Below are positions 24,037 through 33,586 of a stretch of 41,600 nt of DNA, in pieces; within the stretch, counting starts at the first letter, position 1, and the number at the start of each line of letters is the position of its first letter. Where the stretch lies: positions 1-41,600 of the forward strand of contig JACCZY010000027.1 of NCBI GenBank assembly GCA_013695685.1. The letters are read 5' to 3'. This DNA is from Geodermatophilaceae bacterium (lineage in GTDB: Bacteria; Actinomycetota; Actinomycetes; Mycobacteriales; Geodermatophilaceae). The notes below the pieces were generated by a model that was not told where the DNA came from, did no database searches, and was given only the letters and a program-made list of their open reading frames with translations. The position numbers and the translations under genes are program-made.

Positions 24037-24990
24037 CTACCTGTCCACCCCGATGACCGGAGCCAGCGCCGCGGCGAGCCGATCCGGATCGTGCCGTGCC
24101 GTGCCGTCCGCGGCAGCCACCGGCGCCAGCACCAACCGCGCCCCCCGCGCATGCACCGTATCCGTAAGTCCGCGACGGTCAATGACCGCTTCCTCGTCAG
24201 CCAGCACGGTGTGGATCAACAGCTTCGGCGCATGTCGGTACAGGGCGTCGAGCAGCTCCTGCGGCGAGAAGCCCTCCGTCTCCCCCGGCTGTGGCGCCAG
24301 ATTCAGCGTCACGACGATCCGCGCCTCGGTCCGCACCATCGCGTCAAGCAGTCCCGGCACCAGGACGTGCGGCAGGACGGAGGTGAACCACGACCCGGGA
24401 CCCAGTACGACGGCGTCGGCGGCACGGATCGCCGCGACCGCCTCCGGGCAGGCGGGTGGCCGCTCCGGCATGAGAGCTACCGAGAGCACCCGTCCCGGCG
24501 TGGTGGCGACGGCGACCTGCCCGCGGATGCGGCGTACATCAGAGGGGTGGTCCGGGTCGATGCCGCTGACCATCGCGACGATCTCAAGCGGAACGGGTGA
24601 CATCGGCAGCACCCGTCCCTGCGCACCGACCATGCGTCCCACGGTTGCCAGCGCCTCGACCGCGTCGCCGTTGAGCAGCTCCATCAGGCCGGTGATGATC
24701 AGATTCCCCACCGGATGCCCCGCCAGCGCGCCGCTGCCCCCGAAGCGGTGCTGCAGCAGCGCGGCCAGCCGTTCGCAGCCGTCGCCGGAGCCGGACAGCG
24801 TCGCCAGCGCCATCCGCAGGTCCCCCGGCGGCAGCACCCCGAGTTCGCGGCGGATCCGACCGCTGGAACCTCCGTCGTCGGCGACAGTGACCACGGCGCA
24901 CAGCTCGCGGGTGAGTTGCCGCAGCGCCGCCAGGGACGTGGACAGGCCGTGCCCGCCGCCGAGCGCCACCACCTTCGGGTCGCGGGTCAC
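24037..24990 (-). CDS. yvcK: YvcK family gluconeogenesis factor / UDP-sugar-binding protein
   Basis: Members (YvcK, CuvA in mycobacteria) bind UDP-sugars and are needed for normal growth and cell shape on gluconeogenic carbon sources. The 317-residue protein shows the family motifs [18 protein letters not shown] (7-24), [17 protein letters not shown] (34-50), [12 protein letters not shown] and [13 protein letters not shown]. The GTG at 24990 lies inside a perfect 10-bp inverted repeat (24978-24987 and 24989-24998). It is part of the rapZ-yvcK-whiA set. Confidence 0.94.
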   Translation of the reverse strand: MTRDPKVVALGGGHGLSTSLAALRQLTRELCAVVTVADDGGSSGRIRRELGVLPPGDLRMALATLSGSGDGCERLAALLQHRFGGSGALAGHPVGNLIITGLMELLNGDAVEALATVGRMVGAQGRVLPMSPVPLEIVAMVSGIDPDHPSDVRRIRGQVAVATTPGRVLSVALMPERPPACPEAVAAIRAADAVVLGPGSWFTSVLPHVLVPGLLDAMVRTEARIVVTLNLAPQPGETEGFSPQELLDALYRHAPKLLIHTVLADEEAVIDRRGLTDTVHARGARLVLAPVAAADGTARHDPDRLAAALAPVIGVDR

Positions 24991-24998
24991 CCGCGACC
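24978..24998. repeat. Perfect 10-bp inverted repeat over the yvcK start
   Basis: GGTCGCGGGT and ACCCGCGACC flank one base and cover the GTG start codon of yvcK. As DNA it could be a protein site; as RNA, with part of the arms forming a loop, it could hide the start. Confidence 0.55.
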
Positions 24999-25011
24999 GG
25001 TCCGCTGCACA

Positions 25012-25060
25012 ACGTCATCGCCGCGGCTGAGCCCCGGCGCAGCGTCATCGCCGCGGTTCA
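25012..25060. repeat. Direct repeat between rapZ and yvcK
   Basis: Two near-copies of CGTCATCGCCGCGGYT lie 30 nt apart at about 25013 and 25043. The second overlaps the rapZ stop. It looks like a local tandem duplication in the 67-bp gap. Confidence 0.6.
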
Positions 25061-25951
25061 CTCGCGACCCAGATCACGGTGGAAGACGGTGGTCAGCACG
25101 CCGTCAGCGGACAGCCGTTCCGCCAGCTGCTCGGCCATGACGACCGAGCGGTGCTTCCCGCCGGTACAACCCAGGGCAACTGTCAGATAGCGCTTGCCCT
25201 CGCGCTGGTAGCCGGCGCCGACCAGCCGCAGCAGTTCGTGGTAGCGCTCGAGGAAGTCCCCCGCCCCGTCCTGGCTCAGCACGTAGTCGCGCACATCGGC
25301 GTCCTGACCGGTGTGCTCACGGAGTTCGGGGATCCAATGCGGATTCGGCAGGAACCGCACGTCCATCACCATGTCGGCGTCCATCGGCAGGCCATACTTG
25401 AAACCGAAGGACATCACAGTCGCCTTGAGCGCCGGCAGGTCCTCGGCGCCGAAGGCGGCCTCGATCTTTTGCCGCAGCTGGTGCACGTTCAGTTCGCTGG
25501 TGTCGAGCACCAGGTCCGCCTCGCCGTACAGCCCGCCCAGCAGGACCCGCTCGGCCCGGATGCCGTCGATCAGCCGCCCGCTGCCCTGCAGGGGGTGCTC
25601 CCGGCGTACCGCCTCGAACCGCCGGATCAGCACCCGTTCCGTTGCCTCGAGGAACAGCACCTTCGGCCGATAGCCCCTTCGCCCGAGTTCGACGAGGATC
25701 GACTTGAGATCCGAGGAAAAGGCCCGACTGCGTACGTCGACGACGACCGCCACCTTCGTCACTGCACCCTGCGAGCGGCTGCCGAGGTCCACCATGGTGG
25801 CGATCAACTCCGGCGGCAGATTGTCCACGACGAAGAAGCCGAGGTCCTCCAGGCACTTCGCGGCCGTGCTGCGGCCGGCTCCGGACATTCCGGAGACGAT
25901 GACGACGTCGATACCCGGGTGCTCGGATGTTTCGGTCAGCGATGCCGTCAT
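25058..25951 (-). CDS. rapZ: RNase adapter protein RapZ (nucleotide-binding)
   Basis: P-loop protein of the YvcJ/RapZ family, which in Escherichia coli senses glucosamine 6-phosphate and guides small-RNA decay; the actinobacterial role is less clear. The 297-residue protein has Walker [20 protein letters not shown] (20-38), the Walker B-like [11 protein letters not shown] and the C-terminal domain motif [19 protein letters not shown]. The ATG at 25951 overlaps the uvrC stop (ATGA). The uvrC-rapZ-yvcK-whiA order is conserved in actinobacteria. Confidence 0.95.
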   Translation of the reverse strand: MTASLTETSEHPGIDVVIVSGMSGAGRSTAAKCLEDLGFFVVDNLPPELIATMVDLGSRSQGAVTKVAVVVDVRSRAFSSDLKSILVELGRRGYRPKVLFLEATERVLIRRFEAVRREHPLQGSGRLIDGIRAERVLLGGLYGEADLVLDTSELNVHQLRQKIEAAFGAEDLPALKATVMSFGFKYGLPMDADMVMDVRFLPNPHWIPELREHTGQDADVRDYVLSQDGAGDFLERYHELLRLVGAGYQREGKRYLTVALGCTGGKHRSVVMAEQLAERLSADGVLTTVFHRDLGRE

Positions 25952-27891
25952 GCCTCCGCCTCCACGATCTCCCCGGTGACCGGGTCGACGGCCGGACTGG
26001 GCACCGCCTCGTCGCGATGCAGGGCGGCGACGACGGACTCCGCGGTACGCCGCCCGATCCCCGGCACGGTCTGCACGTCGTCGATCGAGGCCGCCCGCAA
26101 CCGCTTCAAAGACCCGAACTTCCCGAGCAGCGCCTTGCGCCGGGTGTCCCCCAGACCCGGTACGCCGTCGAGCAGGGACTCGGTCATGGACTTGGAGCGG
26201 CGCTGACGGTGGTAGGTGATGGCGAAGCGGTGCGCCTCGTCCCGGATCCGCTGGAGCAGGTACAGGCCCTCGGAGCTGCGCGGCAGGATCACCGGATGGT
26301 CCTGTCCGGGCAGCCAGACCTCCTCCAGTCGCTTGGCGAGGCCGACCAGGCTGACGTCATCGATCCCGAGTTCGGCAAGGGCCCGCGCAGCGGCCGCGAC
26401 CTGCGGCGCGCCGCCGTCGACGACGAGCAGGTTGGGCGGATAGGCGAACTTCCGCAGCCGGCCCACCTCGGCGTCGGGCTGCTGCTCGCGCAGCTGCTCC
26501 TCGAGGTGGCGGGCGAAGCGCCGGCGTACGACCTCGTGGATCGAGGCGGTGTCGTCGGTCTGGCCGTCGGGGCCGCCGGTGATGGAGAACCGGCGGTACT
26601 CCGATCGTCGCGGCAGGCCGTCCTCGAAGACGACCATGCTCGCGACGACGTTCGTCCCCTGGACGTGCGAGACGTCGATGCACTCGATCCGCAGCGGTGC
26701 CTCCGGCAGGTCCAGCGCGCCCTGGATCTCTGACAGCGCCAGCGACCGGGCGGTGAGGTCGCTGGCCCGCTTCAGCCGGTGTTGGACGAATGCCTCCCTC
26801 GCGTTGCGCTCAACCGTCTCCATGAGCGCACGCTTGTCCCCGCGTTGCGGCACCCGCAGCGACACCCGCGACCCGCGCAGGTCACCGAGCCACTCGACCA
26901 GCGCGTCGGCGTCCGGCGGCCCCTCCGGCACGAGCACCTCGCGCGGGACGTCCTCGCCGGCGCCGTACACCTGTAGCAGGAACTGCTCGACGAGGTCCGG
27001 CGTACCCACGTCCTCGACCTTGTCCACGACCCAGCCGCGCTGGCCGCGGACCCGGCCGCCGCGGACGTGGAAGACCTGCACCGCCGCCTCCAGCTCGTCC
27101 TGCGCGAACGCGATCACGTCGGCGTCGGTCCCGTCACCGAGGACGACCGCCTGCTTCTCCATCGCCCGCCGCAGCGCACCCACATCGTCGCGGAGCCGGG
27201 CGGCCCGCTCGAACTCCTCGTCCGCCGCGGCCGCGCGCATCTCCGCCTCGAGTTTGCGGACCATCTGATCGGTGCGGCCGGACATGAAGTCGACAAAGTC
27301 ATCGACGATGCCGCGATGTTCCGCTACGGAGACCCGCCCGACGCACGGCGCGGAGCACTTTCCGATGTAGCCGAGCAGGCACGGCCGTCCCACCTGGTTC
27401 GCGCGGCGGAACACCCCGTTGGAGCAGGTGCGGGCTGGGAACACCCGAAGCAGCAGGTCGAGGGTCTCCCGGATGGCCCAGGCGTGGGCGTAGGGGCCGA
27501 AGTATCGGACGCCCTTCTTCTTCGGCCCGCGCATGACCTGCAGCCGCGGGTACTCCTCGTACAACGTGACGGCCAGGCTCGGGTAGCTCTTGTCGTCGCG
27601 GTAGCGGACGTTGAAGCGCGGGTCGAACTCCTTGATCCAGCTGTACTCCAGCTGCAGTGCCTCGACCTCGGTACTGACGACCGTCCACTCCACCGACGCC
27701 GCCGTGGTCACCATCTGCCGGGTCCGCGGGTGCAGCGCCGCGACATCCTGGAAGTACGACGACAGCCGGCTGCGCAGGCTCTTGGCCTTGCCGACGTACA
27801 CCACCCGCTGCCGCTCGTCGCGGAACCGGTAGACGCCCGGCCGGTCCGGAATCGTCCCCGGAGCGGGACGGTACGTCGACGGATCGGCCAC
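25948..27891 (-). CDS. uvrC: Excinuclease ABC subunit C
   Basis: Makes the two incisions around bulky DNA lesions in nucleotide excision repair after UvrB loads. The 647-residue protein has the GIY-YIG nuclease ([21 protein letters not shown] split over residues 19-39), a cysteine cluster (CSNG...[13 protein letters not shown]), a UVR motif near residues 200-240 that contacts UvrB, the RNase H-like nuclease ([20 protein letters not shown]) and two C-terminal helix-hairpin-helix motifs ([27 protein letters not shown]). The GTG at 27891 has TAGGCT 6 nt upstream, suggesting its own leaderless promoter. Confidence 0.96.
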   Translation of the reverse strand: MADPSTYRPAPGTIPDRPGVYRFRDERQRVVYVGKAKSLRSRLSSYFQDVAALHPRTRQMVTTAASVEWTVVSTEVEALQLEYSWIKEFDPRFNVRYRDDKSYPSLAVTLYEEYPRLQVMRGPKKKGVRYFGPYAHAWAIRETLDLLLRVFPARTCSNGVFRRANQVGRPCLLGYIGKCSAPCVGRVSVAEHRGIVDDFVDFMSGRTDQMVRKLEAEMRAAAADEEFERAARLRDDVGALRRAMEKQAVVLGDGTDADVIAFAQDELEAAVQVFHVRGGRVRGQRGWVVDKVEDVGTPDLVEQFLLQVYGAGEDVPREVLVPEGPPDADALVEWLGDLRGSRVSLRVPQRGDKRALMETVERNAREAFVQHRLKRASDLTARSLALSEIQGALDLPEAPLRIECIDVSHVQGTNVVASMVVFEDGLPRRSEYRRFSITGGPDGQTDDTASIHEVVRRRFARHLEEQLREQQPDAEVGRLRKFAYPPNLLVVDGGAPQVAAAARALAELGIDDVSLVGLAKRLEEVWLPGQDHPVILPRSSEGLYLLQRIRDEAHRFAITYHRQRRSKSMTESLLDGVPGLGDTRRKALLGKFGSLKRLRAASIDDVQTVPGIGRRTAESVVAALHRDEAVPSPAVDPVTGEIVEAEA

Positions 27892-27919
27892 TGCCCGAGC
27901 CTACGACGGCCCGCCGACG
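27892..27919 (-). promoter_or_regulatory. Candidate leaderless, possibly damage-type promoter of uvrC
   Basis: On the minus strand TAGGCT (27898-27903) is 6 nt before the uvrC GTG. Eight bases farther up, ACGTCGGCG (27912-27920) partly resembles the TTGTCRGTG element of LexA-independent damage promoters (6 of 9). The downstream part parallels the uvrA promoter. Confidence 0.4.
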
Positions 27920-27933
27920 TGTCTGCGTCGGCG
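27912..27933. terminator. Hairpin between uvrA and uvrC
   Basis: CGCCGACG (27912-27919) and CGTCGGCG (27926-27933) form a perfect 8-bp stem with a 6-nt loop, 8 nt after the uvrA stop. No U-run follows. It overlaps the proposed uvrC promoter, so it may not be a terminator. Confidence 0.4.
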
Positions 27934-27941
27934 ACTCATGA

Positions 27942-30884
27942 TCACGACGCGGTCGCCTTCTTGGCAGGCTTCGATGCCGATCGTCCCGCGCCGGGCGGCT
28001 GGGCGGCGCCGGTCCCGGCGACCGCGCGCAGTCCGGTTGCCTGGGCGCCGCGGGCAAGCACCGGCCGCAGGAAGCTGCCGGTATGGCTCCCGGACACGGC
28101 CGCGATGTCCTCCGGCGTACCCTCCGCGACGACCAGACCGCCACCGTGCCCGCCCTCCGGGCCCATGTCTATGATCCAGTCCGCGGTCTTGATGACGTCG
28201 AGATTGTGCTCGATGACGATCACCGTGTTGCCGCCGTCGACCAGCCGGCCGAGCACGCCGAGCAGCTTGCGGATGTCCTCGAAGTGCAGCCCGGTGGTCG
28301 GCTCGTCCAGCACGTAGACGGTGCGCCCGGTCGAGCGCTTCTGCAGCTCGGCGGACAGCTTCACCCGCTGCGCTTCGCCGCCGGACAGCGTCGGCGCCGG
28401 CTGACCGAGCCGGACGTAGCCAAGACCGACCTCGACCAACGTCCTCAGGTGCCGGGCGATGCCCGGGATCGCCTGGAAGAACTCCGCGGCCTCCTCGATC
28501 GGCATGTCGAGGACCTCGGCGATCGTGCGGCCCTTGAAGTGGACCTCCAGCGTCTCCCGGTTGTAGCGGGCGCCCTTGCACACCTCGCACGGCACGTAGA
28601 CGTCGGGCAGGAAGTTCATCTCGATCTTGATCGTGCCGTCGCCCCGGCACGCCTCACAGCGACCACCCTTGACGTTGAACGAGAACCGCCCGGGCTGGTA
28701 GCCGCGGACCTTCGCCTCGGTCGTCTCTGCGAACAGCCGCCGAATGTGGTCGAACACGCCGGTGTACGTCGCCGCGTTGGACCTCGGCGTGCGGCCGATC
28801 GGTGACTGGTCGACGCCCACCACCTTGTCCAGCTCGTCCAGGCCGCTGACCCGCCGGTGCCGACCGGGGACCTGCCGGGCACCGTTGATGACGTTCGCGA
28901 GCACGTTGTAGAGGATGTCGTTCACGAGCGTCGACTTGCCCGACCCGGACACCCCGGTTACCGCGACCATGCAGCCGAGCGGGAAGGACACGTCCACGTC
29001 TCGCAGGTTGTGCTCCCTCGCCCCATGCACGGTCAGCTGCCGACCCGGCGTGGGTCGGCGCCGCTGCGCCGGTACGGCGATCGTCCGCCGGCCGGTCAGG
29101 TAGGCACCGGTGATCGAGTCGGGGCTGGCGAGCAGGTCCTCGACCGGCCCGCTGACGACGACGTTCCCGCCGTGCTCCCCCGCACCCGGGCCGATGTCGA
29201 CCACCCAGTCCGCAACCCGGATGGTGTCCTCGTCGTGCTCGACGACGATCAGCGTGTTGCCCAGGTCCCGCAGCCGGACCAGCGTGTCGATCAGCCGGCG
29301 GTTGTCCCGCTGGTGCAGCCCGATCGACGGCTCGTCGAGCACGTACAGGACCCCGACCAGCCCCGACCCGATCTGCGTCGCCAGCCTGATCCGCTGCGCC
29401 TCGCCACCGGCCAGCGTGGCCGCCGGTCGGCTCAGCGACAGGTAGTCCAATCCCACGTCGACGAGGAACCCCAGGCGCGCGTTGACCTCCTTGAGCACCG
29501 GGGCGGCGATCATCGCCTCGCGATCACTGAGCTCCACCTCGGCGAGGAACTCCAGACACTGTCCGATGGCCATCGAGGTGACATCGGAGATCGACCGGTC
29601 GCCGACCCGGACGGCCAGCACTTCGGGCTTGAGCCGCGCGCCACCGCAGGCGGGGCACGGCACGTCCCGCATGTAGCCCTCGTACTTGTCCCGCATGAAC
29701 TCGCTGTCGGTGTCGTCCCGCCGCCGCTCCAGGAACGGCACGACGCCCTCGAACGTCGCGTGGTAGGACCGCTCGCGGCCGTAGCGGTTGCGGTAGCGCA
29801 CATGCACCTGCCGGTCCTGGCCGTGCAGCACGGTCTCCTGCACGAGCGCCGGCAGCTTCTCCCACGGCGACTTCAGGTCGAAGCCGAGGGAGTCGGCCAG
29901 CCCGGTCAGCAGCCGGGTGAAGTACTCGGTGGTCTGGCCGGAGGACCACGGTGCGATCGCGCCGTCGGCGAGGCTGCGCTCCGGGTCGGGAATGACGAGT
30001 TCCGGGTCGACCTCCTTGCGGGTTCCGAGGCCAACGCACTCCGGGCAGGCGCCGTACGGCGAGTTGAAGGAGAACGAGCGCGGCTCCATCGCCTCGAAGG
30101 ACAGGTCGTCGTACAGGCAGGCGAGGTGCTCGGAGAAGGTCCGCTCGCGGTTCGGGTCGCTCTCGTCACGATCGACGAAGTCGAGCAGGACCAGCCCCCC
30201 GGCGAGAGCCAACGCGGTCTCGACCGAATCGGTCAGCCGGCGTTTATTGCCCGGGCGGACCGTCAGGCGATCGACGACCACCTCGATCGTGTGCTTCTCC
30301 TGCTTCTTCAGCTTCGGCGCCTCGATCAGCGGGTAGACGACCCCGTCGACCCGCGCCCTCGAGAAACCCTGCGTCTGCAGGTCGGCGAACAGATCGACGT
30401 ACTCGCCCTTGCGGCCGCGGATCACCGGCGCCAGCACCTGGAACCGGACGCCCTCCTCCATCTCGAGCACCCGATCGACGATCTGCTGCGGTGTCTGACG
30501 CGAGATCGGACGGCCACAAATCGGGCAGTGCGGCCGCCCGGCCCGGGCGTAGAGCAGCCGCAGGTAGTCATAGACCTCGGTGATCGTGCCGACCGTCGAC
30601 CTGGGGTTCCGGCTGGTTGACTTCTGGTCGATCGAGACCGCCGGGGACAACCCCTCGATGAAGTCGACGTCCGGCTTGTCCATCTGGCCGAGGAACTGCC
30701 GTGCGTACGCCGACAGGGACTCGACGTAGCGCCGCTGTCCCTCGGCGAAGATCGTGTCGAAAGCCAGGCTCGACTTCCCGGATCCGGACAACCCGGTAAA
30801 GACGATCAGGCTGTTGCGCGGGAGGTCGAGGTCGACGTTGCGTAGGTTGTGCTCGCGCGCTCCGCGCACGACGAGACGATCCAT
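27942..30884 (-). CDS. uvrA: Excinuclease ABC subunit A
   Basis: Dimeric damage-recognition ATPase of nucleotide excision repair. The 980-residue protein has two ABC modules with Walker [17 protein letters not shown] near residue 30 and [19 protein letters not shown] near 650. Signature regions are [20 protein letters not shown] and [15 protein letters not shown]; zinc-module cysteines are [25 protein letters not shown] and CEACRGDG with CEVCKG. The last 40 residues are a Lys/Ala-rich tail. The ATG at 30884 follows GGGAGC; a longer frame to 30956 would run across the promoter. A LexA box and a damage-type promoter lie upstream. Confidence 0.97.
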   Translation of the reverse strand: MDRLVVRGAREHNLRNVDLDLPRNSLIVFTGLSGSGKSSLAFDTIFAEGQRRYVESLSAYARQFLGQMDKPDVDFIEGLSPAVSIDQKSTSRNPRSTVGTITEVYDYLRLLYARAGRPHCPICGRPISRQTPQQIVDRVLEMEEGVRFQVLAPVIRGRKGEYVDLFADLQTQGFSRARVDGVVYPLIEAPKLKKQEKHTIEVVVDRLTVRPGNKRRLTDSVETALALAGGLVLLDFVDRDESDPNRERTFSEHLACLYDDLSFEAMEPRSFSFNSPYGACPECVGLGTRKEVDPELVIPDPERSLADGAIAPWSSGQTTEYFTRLLTGLADSLGFDLKSPWEKLPALVQETVLHGQDRQVHVRYRNRYGRERSYHATFEGVVPFLERRRDDTDSEFMRDKYEGYMRDVPCPACGGARLKPEVLAVRVGDRSISDVTSMAIGQCLEFLAEVELSDREAMIAAPVLKEVNARLGFLVDVGLDYLSLSRPAATLAGGEAQRIRLATQIGSGLVGVLYVLDEPSIGLHQRDNRRLIDTLVRLRDLGNTLIVVEHDEDTIRVADWVVDIGPGAGEHGGNVVVSGPVEDLLASPDSITGAYLTGRRTIAVPAQRRRPTPGRQLTVHGAREHNLRDVDVSFPLGCMVAVTGVSGSGKSTLVNDILYNVLANVINGARQVPGRHRRVSGLDELDKVVGVDQSPIGRTPRSNAATYTGVFDHIRRLFAETTEAKVRGYQPGRFSFNVKGGRCEACRGDGTIKIEMNFLPDVYVPCEVCKGARYNRETLEVHFKGRTIAEVLDMPIEEAAEFFQAIPGIARHLRTLVEVGLGYVRLGQPAPTLSGGEAQRVKLSAELQKRSTGRTVYVLDEPTTGLHFEDIRKLLGVLGRLVDGGNTVIVIEHNLDVIKTADWIIDMGPEGGHGGGLVVAEGTPEDIAAVSGSHTGSFLRPVLARGAQATGLRAVAGTGAAQPPGAGRSASKPAKKATAS

Positions 30885-30933
30885 ACTGGTGGTTGCTCCC
30901 TGGTCCCGAGCCGGCTGGCAGTACCCGTCGGCC

Positions 30934-30956
30934 ACCCTACGACCGCCTGCCGACAA
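30934..30956 (-). promoter_or_regulatory. Candidate PafBC/RecA-independent damage promoter of uvrA
   Basis: On the minus strand TTGTCGGCA (30948-30956), eight bases, then TAGGGT (30934-30939) match the tTGTCRgtg-N8-TAnnnT consensus known for mycobacterial RecA-NDp promoters, which respond to PafBC. Transcription would start about 43 nt before the uvrA ATG. Confidence 0.65.
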
Positions 30957-30978
30957 GAATGCGCGGACTCCCAGGTTA

Positions 30979-30994
30979 TCGAACGGACGTTCGA
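30979..30994. promoter_or_regulatory. LexA (SOS) box upstream of uvrA
   Basis: TCGAACGGACGTTCGA is a perfect palindrome and fits the actinobacterial SOS consensus TCGAACRNNYGTTCGA at every position. It lies about 95 nt before the uvrA start and just upstream of the damage-type promoter. The rest of the 30885-31130 gap has nothing else recognisable. Confidence 0.8.
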
Positions 30995-31130
30995 GCAGCC
31001 ACCGTCACCGCGCCGGGGGATCGGATGCCGCGCACAGCCCGGACACGGCAGCTCACGGGCACGAACGCTGCCCGGAACACGGCTCCGCCCGGCCCATATC
31101 GCAGGAGGGCCGGGCGGAAACTGGCTGGAC

Positions 31131-31586
31131 CTACTGGCCGCCGAGCTGACCGCGGATCGCGCCCGCCGGGAAGTCGACGTTGTGGACGTTGACGTAGTAG
31201 TCGCCGGGGTTGTCTGCGACGTCCTGGGCCAACTCAGGATCGACCGCGACACAGCCCTTGATCTGACCGGGGGGGTTGGTGGCGATCAAGTCGGTGAAGT
31301 CGATCACGACCGGTCCTGCCACGTCGGGTGACCCCTCGTGGATGTGCGCACCGGTGGGGGGGTCGATGTTGCGGTACCGGATGCTGATGCACACCGCGCC
31401 CTGTTCGGGCCGCGGGTTGGCGAAGGCCCGGCCGATGCCGTCGTCGTCGCCGGGACCGGGAACCTCTCGCTCGCCGGTGAGGACAGTCGAGGACAGGTAC
31501 GTGTGGGCCGCCGAGGCGACGGACGGGACCCCGACGCTGGCCATGACGGCAAGCGGAATGGCGACGAGGGCGAGTTTGCGACGCAT
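31131..31586 (-). CDS. Exported CHRD-domain protein
   Basis: The 151-residue protein has a Sec signal peptide (MRRKLALVAIPLAVMASVG, cleavage near the ASA at residues 24-26) and then a single CHRD domain, with LTGEREVPGPGDDDG, an AHIHEGSPDVAGPVVIDF core and a C-terminal YYVNVHNVDFPAGAIRGQL. CHRD domains occur in chordin and in many exported bacterial proteins; their function there is unknown. GGAGGT precedes the ATG. A GGGCCC tandem array lies in its promoter region. Confidence 0.9.
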   Translation of the reverse strand: MRRKLALVAIPLAVMASVGVPSVASAAHTYLSSTVLTGEREVPGPGDDDGIGRAFANPRPEQGAVCISIRYRNIDPPTGAHIHEGSPDVAGPVVIDFTDLIATNPPGQIKGCVAVDPELAQDVADNPGDYYVNVHNVDFPAGAIRGQLGGQ

Positions 31587-31605
31587 GGGACCTCCAGCTG
31601 ATGGG

Positions 31606-31683
31606 GCGGGCCCGAGGGGGTGGGCCCGCTGGGGGTGGGCCCGATGGGTGGGCCCGATGGGTGGGCCCGATTGGTGGGCCCAG
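31606..31683. repeat. Tandem GGGCCC array (13-15 bp period, six copies)
   Basis: GGGCCC occurs at 31608, 31622, 31637, 31650, 31663 and 31676, the last four within perfect 13-bp spacing of GATGGGTGGGCCC-like units. It sits 20-95 nt upstream of the CHRD gene start and upstream of the MDR reductase leader. It could bind a regulator, form G-rich structure or be a variable minisatellite. The rest of the 31587-31803 gap has a 7-bp inverted repeat (31763-31769 and 31789-31795). Confidence 0.75.
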
Positions 31684-31803
31684 TGCCGTTCTACACGCTG
31701 ATAGACACGCAGCGCAGGCCGATCCGGCTCAACCGATCGAGAAAGTTCTCACTGGCAGGGGGCCTTGCCCACAGCGCATGCCGCGTACGGCAAGGTCGTC
31801 CCC

Positions 31804-31860
31804 ATGACCCACACCCCGCCCGCCCCCGCGGTGTGCTCCCGATCGAAGGCACACTCATGA
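31804..31860 (+). CDS. Leader peptide upstream of the MDR reductase (18 aa, VCSR motif)
   Basis: An ATG at 31804 opens MTHTPPAPAVCSRSKAHS, and its TGA (31858-31860) overlaps the ATG of the next gene at 31857. The ending V-C-S-R-x4-S-stop, the GGTGTGCTCCCG core and the 13-nt spacing to the overlap equal those of the opcA leader. CAAGGT (31791-31796) is 7 nt before the ATG, so it may be translated from a leaderless message. I recognise no named family; regulation by this ORF is inferred. Confidence 0.6.
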   Translation: MTHTPPAPAVCSRSKAHS

Positions 31861-32876
31861 CCCCCCGATCCAGCCGCGAAGTCCAGTTGGCCTCGCGACC
31901 GCAGGGCCTGCCGACACCGCAGGATTTCGCCCTGGTGGAGCGTCCGCTGCCCGATCTGGACGACGGGCAGGTCCTGGTCCGCAACCTCCTCATGAGCGTC
32001 GACCCCTACATGCGGGGCCGGATGAACGACGTCCCGTCCTACGTCCCCCCGTTTCAACTCGATCAGGCGCTGGAGGGCGGCGCCGTCGGCGAGGTCATCG
32101 AGTCCCGGTCGGACTCGATGAGCATCGGCGACATCGTGTTGCACGGCCTCGGCTGGCGCGACTTCGCAGTCGGGGCGGCCGGCGGTTTCCGTCGGGTCGA
32201 TCCAGCGGCTGCCCCGTTATCGGCGTACCTCGGCGTACTCGGGATGCCCGGGCTGACGGCGTACGCAGGCCTGCTGGAGGTGGCCGCGATGAAGGAAGGG
32301 GACGTCGTGTTCGTCTCCGGTGCGGCCGGTGCGGTGGGCAGCCTGGTCGGCCAGATCGCGAAGCTCAAGGGGGCGTCGCGGGTCATCGGGAGTGCCGGCT
32401 CGGCGGCGAAGGTCGAACACGTGCTCGGGCTCGGGTTCGATGCCGCGTTCGATTACAAGCAGGAGCCGGTACGCCGGCAGCTTCGCGACGCCGCCCCGGA
32501 CGGGATCGACGTCTACTTCGACAATGTCGGGGGCGACCACCTGGAGGCGGCGATCGGGTCGTTGCGGCTGCACGGGAGGGTGGCACTGTGCGGGGCGATC
32601 TCGGCGTACAACGAGACGCAGGCCCCGCCCGGGCCACGCAATCTGGCCCTGGCGATCGGCCGGCGGCTCACCCTGCGCGGCTTCATCGTCAATGACCACA
32701 ATCACCTGCGCGGCGTGTTCACCGAGGATGTGGGCGGCTGGCTGCGCGAGGGCCGGCTGCGGTGGGAGCAGACCACGGTGCAGGGGCTGGAGAACGCGCC
32801 GGCAGCGTTCATCGGCCTGCTGCAGGGCGAGAACACAGGCAAGATGATCGTCGAACTGGCGGGAGAGCGGCTATGA
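31857..32876 (+). CDS. NADP-dependent oxidoreductase, MDR superfamily (2-alkenal/curcumin reductase type)
   Basis: Zinc-independent medium-chain reductase that would reduce an activated double bond with NADPH. The 339-residue protein begins with REVQLASRPQGLPTPQDF, typical of the leukotriene B4 12-hydroxydehydrogenase/CurA-like group, and has SVDPYMRGRM, LGMPGLTAYAGLLEVAAMKEGD, the nucleotide loop VSGAAGAVGSLVGQIAKLKG and FDNVGGDHLEAAI. It lacks zinc ligands. Its ATG overlaps the leader-peptide stop, and its own stop overlaps the MBL gene (ATGA). The natural substrate is unknown. Confidence 0.93.
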   Translation: MTPRSSREVQLASRPQGLPTPQDFALVERPLPDLDDGQVLVRNLLMSVDPYMRGRMNDVPSYVPPFQLDQALEGGAVGEVIESRSDSMSIGDIVLHGLGWRDFAVGAAGGFRRVDPAAAPLSAYLGVLGMPGLTAYAGLLEVAAMKEGDVVFVSGAAGAVGSLVGQIAKLKGASRVIGSAGSAAKVEHVLGLGFDAAFDYKQEPVRRQLRDAAPDGIDVYFDNVGGDHLEAAIGSLRLHGRVALCGAISAYNETQAPPGPRNLALAIGRRLTLRGFIVNDHNHLRGVFTEDVGGWLREGRLRWEQTTVQGLENAPAAFIGLLQGENTGKMIVELAGERL

Positions 32877-33529
32877 ACGACTACAGCGGCGACGTAGAGG
32901 TCGGAGGGCCACCCGACATGCGGGTGCTTCCTGACCTGGAGATCACCAAGCTCGCCGTCGGCGGGATGAACAACAACGCGTACCTCCTCCGGTGCCCGCG
33001 GACCGGCTCGGCGGTGCTCGTCGACGCGGCGAACGAAGCGGGCCGGCTGCTGGACATGATCGGTACGGCGCCGCTTGGCACCGTGGTGACCACCCATCAG
33101 CACGCCGACCACTGGCAGGCGCTGGCCGTGGTGGTGGCCGAGACCGGGGCACGGACGGTCGCCCATCCACTGGACGCCGGTGCGCTACCGGTGACTGTGG
33201 ACGACTCGGTGGAGGGCGGCGGGAGCGTCCACGTCGGTGATGTGACGCTGGAAGTCATCCACCTGCGCGGGCACACGCCGGGTTCGATCGCGCTCCTGCA
33301 CCGCTCGGCCGACGGCTCGACGCACCTGTTCACCGGTGACTCCCTGTTTCCCGGCGGGCCTGGTAGAACGTGGGCGCCGGCGGACTTCACCTCGCTGATG
33401 GACGACCTGGAGTCGCGGATCTTCGGCGTACTGCCGGACGACACCTGGGTCTATCCGGGCCACGGCTCGGACACCACGCTCGGTGCCGAGCGTCCCTCGC
33501 TACCGGAGTGGCGAGCCCGCGGCTGGTGA
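32873..33529 (+). CDS. MBL-fold metallo-hydrolase
   Basis: Metal-dependent hydrolase of the metallo-beta-lactamase fold, similar in outline to glyoxalase II-like proteins. The 218-residue protein has the metal motif THQHADHW (H75-x-H77-x-D79-H80), then LRGHTPGS, the aspartate-containing FTGDSLFPGGPG and the C-terminal histidine of VYPGHGSDTTLG. The length is standard for small MBL hydrolases. The ATG overlaps the reductase stop, so the two are coupled and may act on linked substrates, for example a reactive carbonyl or thioester; that link is inferred. Confidence 0.92.
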   Translation: MNDYSGDVEVGGPPDMRVLPDLEITKLAVGGMNNNAYLLRCPRTGSAVLVDAANEAGRLLDMIGTAPLGTVVTTHQHADHWQALAVVVAETGARTVAHPLDAGALPVTVDDSVEGGGSVHVGDVTLEVIHLRGHTPGSIALLHRSADGSTHLFTGDSLFPGGPGRTWAPADFTSLMDDLESRIFGVLPDDTWVYPGHGSDTTLGAERPSLPEWRARGW

Positions 33530-33557
33530 CCCGACCGACCGCCGAGAGCCGCGCCCC

Positions 33558-33578
33558 TAGACTCCGCGCCCCTAGACT
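33558..33578 (+). promoter_or_regulatory. Duplicated -10 boxes before a leaderless cupin gene
   Basis: CGCGCCCCTAGACTC occurs twice in tandem (15-bp period), giving TAGACT at 33558 and 33573. The second is 8 nt before the ATG at 33587, fitting a leaderless start. Confidence 0.55.
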
Positions 33579-33586
33579 CCGCAGCC

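Noticed and set aside
28857-30620. A 587-codon plus-strand open frame across uvrA
   Set aside because: It is antisense to uvrA, with composition of a shadow frame and no ribosome binding site or family match.
31606-31683. CRISPR-like array
   Set aside because: The units are only 13-15 bp with no unique spacers and no cas genes; this is a simple tandem repeat.
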